Origin: Bactrocera neohumeralis
Taxonomy: Eukaryota; Arthropoda; Insecta; Diptera; Tephritidae
DNA length: 64,000 nucleotides
Direction of reading: 5' to 3'
Assembly: GCF_024586455.1 (NCBI RefSeq)
Contig: NW_026089624.1
Coordinates: forward strand, 11,065,341 to 11,129,340
Every line of letters begins with the position of its first letter. Position 1 is the stretch's first letter. Shown in pieces: positions 1-11,560 of this stretch. The position numbers and the translations under genes were made by a program. The notes below the pieces were generated by a model. That model saw only the letters and a list, made by a program, of their open reading frames with translations, did no database searches and had not been told where the DNA came from.

Positions 1-315
1 ACGAGACATCGGTCCGAAATACCAACTGAAAAATATTATTGGTATAAAAATTATTTTTATATAAGAAAATAATATAAAAACAAGAAAAAACGTTGCAACG
101 AAGTTATAATCTTGACAAAAGAAAAGTTTCCATACTAGAAGTTGATTTTGATCGGATGGATCAGAACAATTTGCTCAAATAATGCAGCATTGTTTTGGAT
201 AAGCGAAATTTTTTAAATACAAATAAAAAAGTTTTTCTTACAAGAACTTGATTCTGATCGTTCAGTTTGTAGGTTGGTGTGATTGTTGGTGATATCTGTA
301 CACAATTTAATATAC
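1..315. repeat. AT-rich flank with dispersed-repeat fragments
   Basis: No gene is visible. Short stretches (fast matches around 130-160 and 235-275, of the type 'ACAAGAACTTGATTC') resemble the inner part of the tandem-repeat element at 25101-25420, so this is probably an old relic of that dispersed family. Assignment is by eye. Confidence 0.3.
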
Positions 316-1890
316 GGATGGATGAAGAAGTTCACGCAAGTGAGGAAAGTTCTTAGAGTGCTATTCACTTGGGAGTGACCAGATGTGATTCTTTTATATA
401 TGCCCAGAACAGCTCACGACCTCCGGTTTTAGACCAAGTATCCTCTGGGTAGCCAAAGAATATCCGTTTGCAAGCGAGCTGAAGTGACCAGCCACATAAA
501 GAGCAGCTTCAATTAAAAGAATAAAACCGCGTCGGATGAGAGACCCCCTTATGATGACGACCACTGAAAACGGGCTAGGGATTACAATTTAAGGGCATTT
601 GGAATGTCCGTTCCTTAATTTTGTAGGTGGCGTTTATGAGAGCTGCCCCGCCACGATGTCAAAATGTGCTCGGCGACTTTAACGACAGGGTGGGGAACGA
701 AGACATCTTAGACACAACGTTCGGTAAATTCAGCTTCCATGAGGGAACACCCTCAAAAGGGTTGAGGCTGATCGACTTCGCCGGGGCCCGAAATATGGTT
801 ATCTGTAGTACTACATTCTGGCGAAGGCAAATTCCTCAAGCTACCTGGATGTCTCTCGATCGAAAAGCCACCAACCAGATCGATTATGTTGTGATAGACG
901 GAAGATACGCCTTCAGTGTTTTAGACTTGCATACGCTCCGAGGTCCTAGTATTCACCCAGACTACTGTCTTGTTGCAGCGAAGGTACGCAGCAACAGTAG
1001 CAAAAAACGCACGTCAACAAACACAATGAAGGTGCTACAATCACAGCAGACAATCGAACGATTTTTTACTCGAGTTGCATACTCTTGATGCCCAGAGCAT
1101 ACTAGAATTATGGAAGGAACGCTTCTCCAACCTGCTGAATGGCAGTGAAAGCATAACATCAGGAGATGATGAATTTGATCGATGACGATGGAGCAAACGT
1201 TCCATTGCTCAACCATAAACAACACCAAAAACTCCGTCAGGATCGGGCAGGGCCTTTCCGAGCCGTTCGATACCAAAGGTTTCAGACAAAAAGACTCTTT
1301 ATCGTGTGACTTTTTCTATACTGCTGGAGAAAATGATTCGAGCTGCAGAGTTAAATAGGGAAAGTATCATATCATTGTCCTCATTAGCCGGGCCTTAGTT
1401 CTGCAGGATAACTCTTGCCAACAGGTGCTACTTCGGACCGAGTAGGCAATTGAGAAGTAAAGTCCTCTCTCGACTAACAAAGACCGAATTCTAAAAGTTA
1501 CTCATCATCCTCGTCCTGCTATATGGTGCAGAGGCATAGATGATGACAACATCTCACATTTTCAAGAGAAAGGTTTTGCGGTGTTATGGTCCTTTGCGCA
1601 TTGATAACGGCGAATACCGCAGTCAATGGAACGATGAGCTGTACGAAGTATGCCACGACAGCGACTATGCTGGCTAGGTCATGTCGCCTGAATGGATGAA
1701 AACACTCCAGCTCTGAGAGTATTCGACCTAATACCCGCCAGTAGAAGCAGAGGAAGACCTCCACTCCGTTGAAAAGTCCACGCGCAAAAGGACCTGATTA
1801 CACTTGGGTTCTCCAATTGGCTCCAAACATCGAAAAGGAAGAACGACTGGCAGACTGTTGTAAACTCGCCTATAACCGCGTAAGCGTCAA
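316..1890 (+). mobile_element. decayed non-LTR retrotransposon with endonuclease
   Basis: A degraded LINE on the plus strand. Its first bases (GGATG at 316, then a block containing TTCACGCAAGTGAGGAAAG) match the 5' end of the short element at 37311-37639, so 316 is probably the true 5' end. An endonuclease fragment is open at 627-1088. Later reverse-transcriptase remnants include a LLYGAEA-like stretch near 1510-1540 and a C-terminal tail near 1690-1880. The 3' end reads GCGTAAGCG, as in the 37-kb copy, and is interrupted by an inverted-repeat element at 1892. Many stops and frameshifts; dead. Clade not resolved. Confidence 0.7.
627..1088 (+). pseudogene. LINE endonuclease (EEP family) fragment
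   Basis: An open stretch of 153 codons encoding the C-terminal half of an endonuclease/exonuclease/phosphatase domain of the type found at the start of LINE ORF2. Visible motifs are LGDFNDRVG (residues 15-23, the metal/DNA-contacting GDFN motif), QIDYVVIDGR (the IDY/VI motif) and SIHPDYCLV (the S-x-H-x-x-V motif, with D shifted). It lacks the N-terminal WN and E motifs, and the reverse transcriptase that should follow is broken. Such proteins are often annotated in insects as 'craniofacial development protein 2-like', which is a misnomer. The nuclease would nick target DNA for reverse transcription if intact. Confidence 0.72.
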
Positions 1891-1891
1891 T

Positions 1892-2536
1892 CAGGGGTGT
1901 TGTGGAATCCAAGACAGAATTGCTTAGCTGTCAGAATTGCAAATTCTGATGATGATGATTTTCATTGGTGTCACAGAATCTGATTGGATTTCCGTCTTTT
2001 CGAACACACGAACTATTCGAATCAGCTGTGTACTAATGTGACAAAACATGCAAATGAATACATTTGGTAGCAATCCTATTAAAGTTTTTAATGAGTTCTG
2101 AATTAAAGAAAGAGTTTAAGAGATAACATTTATCTAATGAATAAGGACGCATTTGGGTGTTAAATTACATTTATTACGTTTTGTAAATCTAATATCTTTA
2201 AATATCCGGATTTTTTTTCCAAAAACCCAATATTTAAGACATTTCGTGTTTTATACTTATGTCTCCCCTATAGAAATATTGATAAATTAATTCGAAATAA
2301 TAAAATAAAATAAAAAAACTTGATTTCTTAGCTTACATTTCAAATCTGTGAGCGACTATCTTCTTGCTTTGTTTCTGATAGCAAAACCGATAAAATTGGT
2401 TTCCGTGACACCCAAATCCGATACAAATTCTGTTTCGAATATCAAACCAATGATATCTGAATTCATGACACCTACTACGTTTTTTGATCGGTTTCAATTC
2501 TGATTCCGACAACTATCAGATTCCACAACACCCCTG
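1892..2536. mobile_element. MITE-like inverted-repeat element, copy 1
   Basis: A 645-bp element with near-perfect terminal inverted repeats: left CAGGGGTGTTGTGGAAT, right ATTCCACAACACCCCTG. A second copy lies at 55943-56550 with the same ends and closely similar interior. No transposase is encoded, so it is non-autonomous. The CAGGG start suggests the hAT superfamily, but I could not find a matching 8-bp target duplication (GCGTCAAT left, AATAATTA right). Subterminal TGTCACAGAATCTG / GTGACACC-type motifs recur. It has inserted in the 3' end of the LINE at 316-1890. Confidence 0.72.
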
Positions 2537-2958
2537 AATAATTAAAGGTGGGATTTAAATACGCTTGTCTTTCTGAAGTACATAAAGTACATTCGACGAT
2601 TTTTACGATGAGTAAAATTATTCAACAAAGAAAGAGGTTCAATTAAATTTTGCAAGCGGAATCAAATTTCTGCTGCCAAAACGTTCAGAATGTTGGAAAG
2701 GGCGTTCGGTGACTACACTGGTAAACACGGTTTTTGTCACATGAACTTTGTTATGATTTTTATTTATGTTGGTGTATCCTCATTAAAAATATATAACAGT
2801 TTTGTTTCTATCACATCCAGTTTTCTTGTGACAGCTACATATTCATTTCTGACCTCATACGAGTATACGTTTCTTTGTTTACACAACTGCATTTTGTTGA
2901 CTGTGTAACTATTGTGTTTGCTAAATTACATTTTATTTACATTAGTTAGATCGTAAAT

Positions 2959-4580
2959 ATGCCACGAAAGTGTTTGAACAACCCGGACAATTTTTGTTAT
3001 GTGTGTGGAGAATTAACTTTTACATCTCAGCGTCGAAATTTCACATCACTAATTGAACAGTGCTATTTAGACCATTTTGGTTTTCCTGTGAGGAATCAAG
3101 ACAAATCCTGGGTTCCACATAAATGTTGTGTAACGTGTGTGAGGCTCCTTTTAGGTTGACTAAACAAGAACCTAGACATTTGTCATTTGCTATACCAATG
3201 ATTTGGACAGAACCAAAGGATCATGTAAGTGATTGTTATTTTTCTTTTACTCAAACAAAAGGTATTACTACCAAATCCAAACACACTATCCATTATCCAA
3301 ACTTTTCTTCGGCCAAGAGACCCATCCTACATAGTGCCGAACTGCCTGTGCCGATGCCTCCAAATCGATCAAAAAGTGAGAATTCTATTCCGGAATTTGT
3401 TCTCAGTCAGCATAGTAAGGTATCTGAAGATAGTGACTCAAGTTATGAACCGTCAACTTCAAAGGAACCGCACTTACTGACACAACGTGATTTAAACGAT
3501 TTAGTACGTGATTTAAATCTGCCTAAAAAACAGGCTGAGCTTTTGGAGTCTAGATTAAACGACTAGAATTTACTTTCTCGTGGTATAAAGATTTCTTATT
3601 TTCGACGTCTTGACGGTGAAATAAAACCTTACTTTTCTGAAGGAGGTGATTTAGTCTATTGTAATAACGACGACACAACAGGAAGATGAATTTATTAAAT
3701 TTCGAATATAATCCAAGTCACTGGCGACTGTTTACTGACTCTTCAAAAACTATTTTGAAAGCAGTGTTACTGCATAATGGAAACAAAACTTCCTTCAGTG
3801 CCGATTGCTAATGATTCTGATATGAAAGAGACTTACGAAAATATGAGATTTATACTTGAAAAAATTGAATACAGTAAACACGCTTAGAAAATTTGTGGTG
3901 ATTTTAAAGTCATTGCACTTTTACATGGACTAAAGCTTAGTTATACGAAATTTTGCTGTTTTATTTGTGAATGGGACAGTAGAGACAGAAAAAGTCACTA
4001 TACAAAGAAAGTGTGGCCAAGCGTGAATCACTAACTCCAGGCCATAAAAATGTTAAAAATGTCCTCTAGTGAACCCTGATGATATACTTTTACCACCGTT
4101 GCACATAAAGCTTGGTCTGATACAAAATTTTGTAAAAGCTATGCCTAAAGATGGAGATGGTTTTTATATCTAAAAGAGAAATTCTCTAAACTTAGCGAGG
4201 CGAAAATCAAAAAGGGAATATTTGTAGGCTTACAAATACGGCAATTCATGAAGGATAAGAGCTTTGAAAAAAAACTGAATGATCAGGAAAAACTCGCCTG
4301 GAAATGTTTTGTGAATGTTGTTCAAAATTTTCTAGGTAACCATAAAGCGGAAAATTACGAAGATTCAATAAATGAACTAATGATATCATTTAAAGCTTTG
4401 GGGTGTAATATGTCCTTGAAAATACATATGCTGGACTCTCATTTGGATTTCTTTCCGGCAAATTTGGATGCTGTGAGTGACGATCAAGGTGAGAGGTTTC
4501 ATCAAGACATTTCCTTAATGGAGAAGCATTATCAAGGAAGCCAAATATTCAAGAAAATCATAAGTATCTATTAGATATTA
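2959..4580 (+). pseudogene. Cys-rich transposon gene of a multicopy insect family, broken
   Basis: Starts with MPRKCLNNPDNFCYVCGE. An N-terminal Cys motif (C13-x2-C16 and, about 40 residues on, HKCC-x2-C) looks like a zinc-binding module. It continues in other frames with AIPMIWTEPKDHVSDCYF, a PVPMPP-containing linker, a 'YTKFCCFICEWDSRD' stretch (about 3940-3985) and a C-terminal part open at 4248-4574 containing DLDAVSDDQGERFHQDI-like text. I recognise this arrangement from unannotated multicopy proteins in many insect genomes, but I know no verified function. At least three frameshifts and in-frame stops (for example TAG at 3564) make it non-functional. Its position between matching inverted repeats supports a transposon-encoded role, possibly transposase. 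Confidence 0.6.
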
Positions 4581-5098
4581 GGAAATAATTCTGTAAGTGT
4601 GGCTGAATTTTGTACTTTTTCCGAAAATATATGTATGTTTTGATGTCACAAGAAAACAAGATGCTCTGTTAGCAGCTCTGCTTGTTAAAAGAGTGAGTAA
4701 TTGTGCGTGCTAAAAAAATTAAATAATTTTGGTGGAAAAAGGCAGAAAATTAACAAAAATCTGCCCATCAATCCGGAAAATCCAAAGCGCGGTATCCAGG
4801 TGTATTGGAGTGCAGAACCAGCGACCTACAACCACTGACTAGTTTCGATTGGAAGGTTTGTAATTTCGCCGATATCACACTTTATTGAACACAGAGGAGA
4901 AAACATCAGCTGTTTGGAGACTTTTTTGGCGCCACAAAAAATTACCTATATTACCTTAGCCTAAAAGTATACTCAAAATTTAGATTAATAATTATTCACA
5001 AGGCAATTGAGTTATAGGGTTGTCAAGTATTGTTTATTTTATATTTATACCTTTAATTGTTATATGAATATAATTATAAGCAAACTTTAAAATCAATT

Positions 5099-6432
5099 AT
5101 GCCAATTATCAAGACACCACCTCCAGGAGGGGGCAAACTAAGTAAAACTGCCAAAAAAGACGTCACAATCGAAGAACTAACAAAAAAGCTAGAGGAAATG
5201 GAAGAAATGTGTAAAACACTTTCATTGGAAGTAAATACTCTAAAAGCCGAAAATATAAAGCTTAAGTCCACTGATGTAAAGAAAATTCAGAATTTGGAAA
5301 ATAAGGTTGAATTCTCAACGGATGAGGAAGAACTAGCCAGAGAAACGGAATGGATTCTAAAAAAAAGACCAGCTAAAAAACGAAAAGCGGAGTGTTCTCC
5401 TGATCTTCAGGAAAAAGCAGATAACGCCATAGCAAAACCGCTTAACCCAAAAAATAGTTCGCGGCCTCCACCAATTATGGTGTCTGGAGATGCCACAGGC
5501 AGCAATTATCAACAACTATATGCTATTGCAAAATCAGAAGCAAAAAACAATTTTACCAATAAGCTTTTAAATAATGGAATATATAAAGTAAATACTTTCT
5601 CCGTAGAGGACTATAGATGCATATCGAAAGCACTTTCGTGTAGAAATATATCTTGGTATAGCTTTGAGAATAAGCAAACGCGGCCAATTAAAGTTATTGT
5701 AAAAAATTTACACAACTCTTTTGATCCGAAATCGATAATTAACGACTTAAAAGAGCAAGGATTAAATGCACTGAGTGCTGTCAATCGTCTTCAATGGAAA
5801 ACTAAAACTCCCCTCGATATGTTTTTGGTAACCTTCGATCCCATGGAGAACATAAAAAAGATTTATGAAACCAAAACTATATTGAACTCTATTGTTTCTA
5901 TTGAACCGTTAAAACTACCTAAGATGATACCACAATGCAAACATTGCCAGTCATTTGGCCACACACAAAACTATTGTGGTAAACAACCAAGATGCGTTAA
6001 GTGCGCCGGTAAGCATAAAACATCTGAATGTTCGAAACCAGAGAAACAGCAGCCTAAATGCTGTAACTGTGGCGAAGCACATCCAGCCAACTATCGAGGG
6101 TGCCTTGTTGCTAAGGAATTACAGAAAATACGAGCTAACACAATTGGCCACAAAAAGGGGATGGTCTAACCCAAAAAGTTGAAGGTTCTGTAGACTTTAG
6201 AACAAAAAACAATGAACATCAACAACAAGAAGATCCTAAAGTTACAGCTGAAACAACCAAAAAATTCACTTTTGCTCATGTTCTAAAAGCAAATAATAAT
6301 GATAATGTATCATCCAACAGCATTTTATCACAGATCTTACAGAAACTCAATAAACAAGACGAATTCAACACTTCCTTACAAAATCACTTATGCAAGCTTG
6401 AAAAATATCTTTTTGATACCAAAGATGACTAA
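5099..6432 (+). pseudogene. LINE ORF1, gag-like nucleic-acid chaperone
   Basis: The likely start is ATG 5099 (MPIIKTPPPGGG). A coiled-coil stretch follows (about residues 20-55, EELTKKLEEMEEMCKTLSLE), then a central RNA-binding-type region and three CCHC zinc knuckles near 5935-6105: C-x2-C-x4-H-x4-C, C-x2-C-x3-H-x4-C and C-x2-C-x3-H-x5-C. This layout is that of jockey-clade ORF1 proteins, which coat the element RNA. A stop at 6167-6169 truncates it; the natural C-terminus resumes in another frame from about 6173 and ends at TAA 6430. One frameshift therefore breaks an otherwise complete gene. Confidence 0.85.
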
Positions 6433-9079
6433 ATCATTAAAAATTCTTCTATGGAACTCAAATGGGTTAATCAAACATAAAAATGAAATCGAAATTGTAC
6501 TAAACTCGGAAAATGTTGACGTATGTATGATATCGGAGACACATTTTACGTCACAAACCTATTTTAAAATTAAAAATTATGAAACTTACCATACAATTCA
6601 TCCTAGCAATTGCGCCCGTGGCGGAAGCGCAATACTAATCAAAAATACGATCAAACATTTTGAAGAAGAAAAACTTTCAACTGATAAGTTTCAAGCTACA
6701 ACAGTGACTATTTACGGAGTTAAGAGTCCACTCTCACTTACCTCCGTGTACAGTCCCCCAAGGCATCAAATCAAATTTGAAGAGTACCAACACTTAATAA
6801 ACAGACACAGGTATAGATTCATAATGGGTGGAGATTTCAACGCAAAGAACACGCACTGGGGTTCAAGGCTTACGACTACAAAGGGGAGAGAACTCTATAA
6901 AGCACTGCAGTCAACCGGAAGTTACGCTTTCTCGACGAACTTACCATCATATTGGCCAACAGATAATCAAAAGATTCCAGACCTGATAGATTTTTTCATT
7001 GTCGGCAAAATATCCCGGAACTATTTGTCGGTGAATCAGGGTCATGACCTTAATTCGGATCATTCTCCAATCTATTTAAGCTATAGCGAAACCATCATCT
7101 TTAAAGAAAAAGCAGCGGCCTTGTATAATAAACGAACAGATTGGGAATACTTTAGAACGATCATGGAATGTTACGAAAGTAAATATGACTCTATTTTAAA
7201 TACTGGCCAGTTAGAATCTGAAATTTTACACTTTACAACAAGTATACAACACGCAGCTTGGAAAAGTACACCGGAATTAAAGAAAATTGCTGTAAACTCT
7301 CAATATCCTAATGATATAAGAGAAATAATTAAATTAAAGAGAAAGCTACGACGTAAGTGGCATCAAACTCGTTGTCCAGTTGATAAATCTATTTTAAATA
7401 AAGTCTCTAAAGATCTTAATCGGAAAATTAAGAAGTTTAAAAATGATAGTTTCGCAAAATATCTTCGGTCCCTAAGCAATGGAAAAAATTCTGACTACTC
7501 TCTTTGGAAAAGCTGTAAAAGACTACAAACACCAGAAACTCAAGTATGTCCCCTTAAAATAAGTGCTGATAGCTGGGCCAGAGACGATTTAAAAAAAGCA
7601 GAAGTATTTTCGGATTATTTAGCCAAAATATTCTCCCCATATGAAACACACGTAGATTATCCTACTGCTTCCAGTCAAGAAAGCGAAGAAATCTCAAGTT
7701 GCACAAGCAGTGAGCTAAGTGAGGAAATCAAAAATCTGAAAACAAAAAATCCCCCGGTTATGACCTGATTACTGCCGAGGTCCTAAAACAGCTTCCTCAA
7801 ATAAGCATAGCAAAAATTACCAACATTATTAACGCGGCTTTTCATCTTAAATACGTGCCAACTTATTGGAAAATTGCTGAAATTATCATGATTCCAAAGC
7901 CAGGGAAACCAGGATATGATGTATCTTCTTACAGACCCATATCACTTCTACCGATAATATCGAAGCTTTTTGATAAAATTCTCATAAAACGTATCAATAA
8001 AATCATTGAACGAAAAACCATAATTCCAGCGCATCAGTTTGGGTTTCGAGCCAACCATTCTACGATTGATCAAATCCACAGGATTACGCACATTATTGAA
8101 AAAGCCTTTGAGGAAAAAGAGTTCTGTTCTGCAGTGTTTTTGGATGTTGCAAAAGCGTTCGATAAAGTTTGTCACAAAGGACTGCTTTCGAAACTGAAAC
8201 TGATTTTACCGAAACAGCATTATGACATCATAAAATCGTACTTATCAGATCGCTACTTTCGCGTTAAACAAGGAGACAAATATTCTATTCTTAGGGAAAT
8301 AAAAGCAGGAGTTCCACAAGGTAGTGTGTTGGGCCCTCTTCTTTATATACTATTCATGCACGACCTGCCAAAAGACTGCAATTATACAACAGCCACATTT
8401 GCAGATGATACCGCGTTGCATGCTGTTGGTAGAGGTGAACACGAGTTCACTTCTAATCTCCAAACAGCTGTAAATAAAGTCGTACAATGGGCAAATAAAT
8501 GGCAGATAAAACTGAATGAAGCTAAGTCTGTACACATTGTTTTCACATACAACAAGATACAGCACTTACCAATTTTCATAGACGGTGTACGAATACCGCA
8601 CTTTAATTCCGCCAAATACTTAGGAATGACGCTTGACACTAAGCTACGGTGGAAAGTTCACGTAAAAACAAACGTAAGGAGCTGGACATGCGACTCAAAA
8701 ATTACAATTGGTTAATCGGTAACAAATCAGTGTTATCCATCGAAAATAAGTTACTTATCTATAAGCAAATACTCCGACCGATATGGAGCTATGGTGCACA
8801 ACTCTGGGGATGTACTAACGCAAAACAATAAGAAAGTCATCCAACAATTTCAAAACAAAGTACTAAGACTAATTGTCAAAGCGCCTTGGTATTGTAGATG
8901 TGCTGATACAGAGCGTGATCTAGGCGTAAACTCGGTTAACGCAGAAATACTAAAAATTGCAACAGCACATAGTGCAAGATTGCTACAGCATTGTAACGAA
9001 GAAGTAGTTATGTTAACTTCTAGTGATGGACCACCAAGACGACTCAAACGCCTCAAACCCAGCGATCTTTCAAATTAGC
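6425..9079 (+). pseudogene. LINE ORF2, endonuclease-reverse transcriptase
   Basis: ATG 6425 sits inside ATGACTAA, overlapping the ORF1 stop as in jockey elements. Residues 1-230 are an EEP endonuclease: LLWNSNGL, ISETHF, GGDFNAKNTHWGS, LIDFFIV and LNSDHSPI. The reverse transcriptase follows (7780-8690): SSYRPISLLP, FGFRANHST, FLDVAKAFDKV, AGVPQGSVLGPLLY and the catalytic FADDTAL. The C-terminal part continues to 9078. Three frameshifts are visible: near 7755 (in CCCCCGG), near 8650-8660 (AAAAAC) and near 8830. All lie in or beside homopolymers, so they may be decay or sequencing errors. It would nick target DNA and copy the element RNA if intact. Confidence 0.87.
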
Positions 9080-9311
9080 CAATACTCTCATAGTAGTTTT
9101 GTGATTTTGTAATTATATTTTTAAGTCCTATTCAAGTCCTTTCTTTTATTTGAACTAGTTGCAATGTATAAACAAAATAAAAAAAAAACAAGAAAACATG
9201 ATGTGTAAATTTTTTTCGTTGATATATCATTTTTTGGTGACCCTAATATATTCAAAATTTGATATAAATTTTCATGTGACAAAAAAAATGAGAAATTTGT
9301 TGACCAGTGTA

Positions 9312-9840
9312 ATCGCAGCATGCGGTGATTGATACAAATGAGAACGCGCTGACGACAACATCAACTGAAGATCAACACGTCAATGAAATAAAGTAATTGA
9401 TGCTGGAGAATTGACGACTATAAGTCAGAGATATTACTGGCATCGTTGGCATATGGGAAGGATCAGTGAAAACCATTTTTAAAAGATCATTTGGGCCTAA
9501 GAAAAGTAAAAGCACGACTGGTTCCAAAATCACTGAATTTTTTCGAAAAACAGCGTTCCGTTAACGTCTGTGAAACAATGCTTTCCGCCTACCAGGAGGT
9601 TATGAAACGTATTATTACTGGCGATGAGTCTTGACTGTAATGCGTCCTTTCCCCTAAGCTATTCGTTAAAAGAGGCCGGAATCATGGGCCGACAATTATT
9701 GGTTTTTGCGCTATGATAATTCGCCGTCGCATACTACATTGATTCTTGGTGAGTTAAATTTTCAACCAATATCGTGCCGCAACCACAGTATTCGCCTGAT
9801 TTAGCTCTATGTTAACTGAAGACATTAAACATGAATTGCT
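9312..9840 (+). pseudogene. mariner transposase relic
   Basis: Directly after the TA that ends the CACTGGT element lies a decayed mariner. Readable pieces: a helix-turn-helix region (REITGIVGISEGSVKTIL, about 9427-9485), HLGLRKVKARLVPK and IITGDES (about 9610-9630, the first catalytic D region), then after a deletion WFLRYDNSPSHTTLIL (second catalytic D, near 9690-9735). Several stops and a loss of about 350 bases make it dead. Terminal repeats not identified. Confidence 0.78.
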
Positions 9841-10204
9841 ACGCAAGTTACATCATCAGATGACTCCACCACTCCCAAGCTGTTACAGCTTAATGCAAGA
9901 ATAAGTATTTTTTTTTTAAATAATAAAAAAAAATTATAAATACATATATATATAGTTGCAAATAGCATAACAAAATACGGTACCACGATCGTGTGGATAC
10001 AAACACACATTTATATACATACATATATCAACGTTCTTGGTATCGTATTGCATTAACATTAAATTGCTCACTAAGTTATGCCGGGTCGTTGACAGCGGGA
10101 AATGTCGAATCAGCATAACGGCTCTAAGTAATAGCAGGAACAGTGAAAAACGTAGAATCGTGGCCCGCGTCAGCTGATACGACCTATCTTATGGGCGCGC
10201 AATG
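9841..10204. other. intergenic AT-rich stretch
   Basis: Holds A-tracts and TA/CATA microsatellite-like runs (9905-10030). A 25-base segment containing ATATCAACGTTCTTG (near 10025-10042) recurs near 42085-42105. No gene seen. Confidence 0.4.
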
Positions 10205-10680
10205 TAAGTGAACAGTGAAAAACGCTACTCCCTTCTCTCTTTGCCGTTGGATGCCGTAGGAATCCACAGCATTTGGATTTTTGCCGTGGAAACGTGTCAG
10301 CTGATTGCTCTCTCACAACGCAGGGTTGCCAATCTCGATATACTGTAGTAATTATAAATGTTGTCTTCAATATGTTTGAAATTTTCTTAAAATAACTCAA
10401 AATCAGAGTCGAATGCTATTATTTATAAATATATAAACTAGTTTTAATAGTTTGTTTTCAGTTTTGATATTTTATATTATGAAAAATTGTAATTGAAAAC
10501 TTAGATGTGCACAAAACTATGTATATATGCGTACTGAGCAGTGGCAACATTATTCAAATGAAAACAAACAAACATGGCTGATTTCTGCGTTTTGACCACG
10601 GGCTCAACTTTTAACACATTTTGCTCGCTAAGGAAGGAAAAGGAAGGAAGGGAGTAACGTTTTTGACTGTTTCTGCTATA
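10205..10680. mobile_element. inverted-repeat (MITE-like) element, copy 1
   Basis: Ends are imperfect inverted repeats: left CAGTGAAAAACGCTACTCCC near 10209, right GGGAGTAACGTTTTTGACTG near 10653-10672. The interior (10268-10560) is repeated in the same order at 11215-11490 with about 10% differences by eye, both containing TTGCTCTCTCACAACGCA and GAGTCGAATGCTATTATTTA. No coding capacity. Likely a non-autonomous DNA transposon. Confidence 0.55.
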
Positions 10681-11149
10681 AATTAAGCCAGTGGTGGGCA
10701 TATTAGCCCTAATTGGGGTAGATGATGGGATCATCGCGCGCAAACATGAAGAAGGAAATGAGAGTAACGTATTTTACCACTCCATATTTATAAATGAGAG
10801 CACACCATGTTTACAAATGAGAGCGCGCGCATATATGGGAAGTTGCACTGTGGGTAATAACTGTAAAATTGCTTAACAATTTTAATTTTCTTTGCAACTA
10901 CTATAAATTTATAAAATGTAAGACAAATAACAAAAAGCATAGTAAATATTTTATTTTAGTAATCATTTTTTAATAGGTCTTTATAACAGCAATTAATTTA
11001 GTTTATTTGAAGTAATAAATTCTATGTTTGGTTTAATCTCATTTGCTGTAGCTAAGTTTTATAAAAAGTAATTTCAATAATAACTTCAGTTTATGAACCA
11101 CTGTTTCTTCCAACACATATGCCCAAATGAATCTTATGAGAGCGGAATG

Positions 11150-11560
11150 TAAATGATTAGCCAACACCGCTTCTACCGCCCGTTTACCATAGAATTTCCA
11201 ACTATTTGGGGTTTTCCCCGTGGAAACGAGTCAGCAGATTGCTCTCTCACAACGCAAGGTTGCCAATCTCGTTATACAGTAGTAGTTATAAAAAATGTCT
11301 TCAATATGTTCGAAATTTTCTAAACTAACTCAAAATCAGAGTCGAATGCTATTATTTATGAATATATTAACTATTTTTAATAGTTTGATTTCAGTTTTGA
11401 TATTTAATATTATGAAAAATTATAATTGAAAAGTTAGATGTGTACAAAACTACATACGCGTATTGAGTAATGGCAACATTGTTCGAATGAAAACGAGAAC
11501 AAAACGCTTGTCGCTCGTAGCGAAGGGAGAAGCGGAATTCGCTGTTTCTGCCATTATCGG
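11150..11560. mobile_element. inverted-repeat (MITE-like) element, copy 2
   Basis: A diverged second copy of the element at 10205-10680, in the same orientation about 950 bp downstream. The central block starts near GGAAACGAGTCAGCAGATTG and runs through the shared GAGTCGAATGC segment to CGCTGTTTCTGCC. Its outer ends are more decayed than those of copy 1. Confidence 0.5.

Larger units (their letters stand above)
4700..9196 (+). mobile_element. jockey-like LINE, nearly full length
   Basis: A plus-strand non-LTR retrotransposon with a 5' UTR, ORF1 (gag-like), ORF2 (endonuclease plus reverse transcriptase) and an A-rich 3' tail ending near 9196. The 5' boundary is uncertain (4690-4800). It interrupts the CACTGGT transposon: the remaining transposon tail (9197-9309) follows its poly-A. 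ORF1 and ORF2 overlap by 8 bases. Only a few frameshifts separate it from an intact element, so it is relatively young. Target duplication not found. Confidence 0.8.
2716..9309 (+). mobile_element. DNA transposon with CACTGGT termini, split by a LINE
   Basis: Left end at 2716 reads CACTGGTAAACA and, about 16 bases in, TTTTTGTCACATGAA; the right end at 9309, read inward on the minus strand, gives CACTGGTCAACA and then the same TTTTTGTCACATGAA. Both ends abut TA (2714-2715 and 9310-9311), consistent with a TA target duplication. It carries the broken Cys-rich gene at 2959-4580. Most of the length is a younger jockey-like LINE (about 4700-9196); without it the transposon is about 2.1 kb. Superfamily not assigned. 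Confidence 0.68.

Noticed and set aside
627..1088. A host craniofacial-development-type gene
   Set aside because: The protein is a LINE endonuclease fragment followed by reverse-transcriptase debris.
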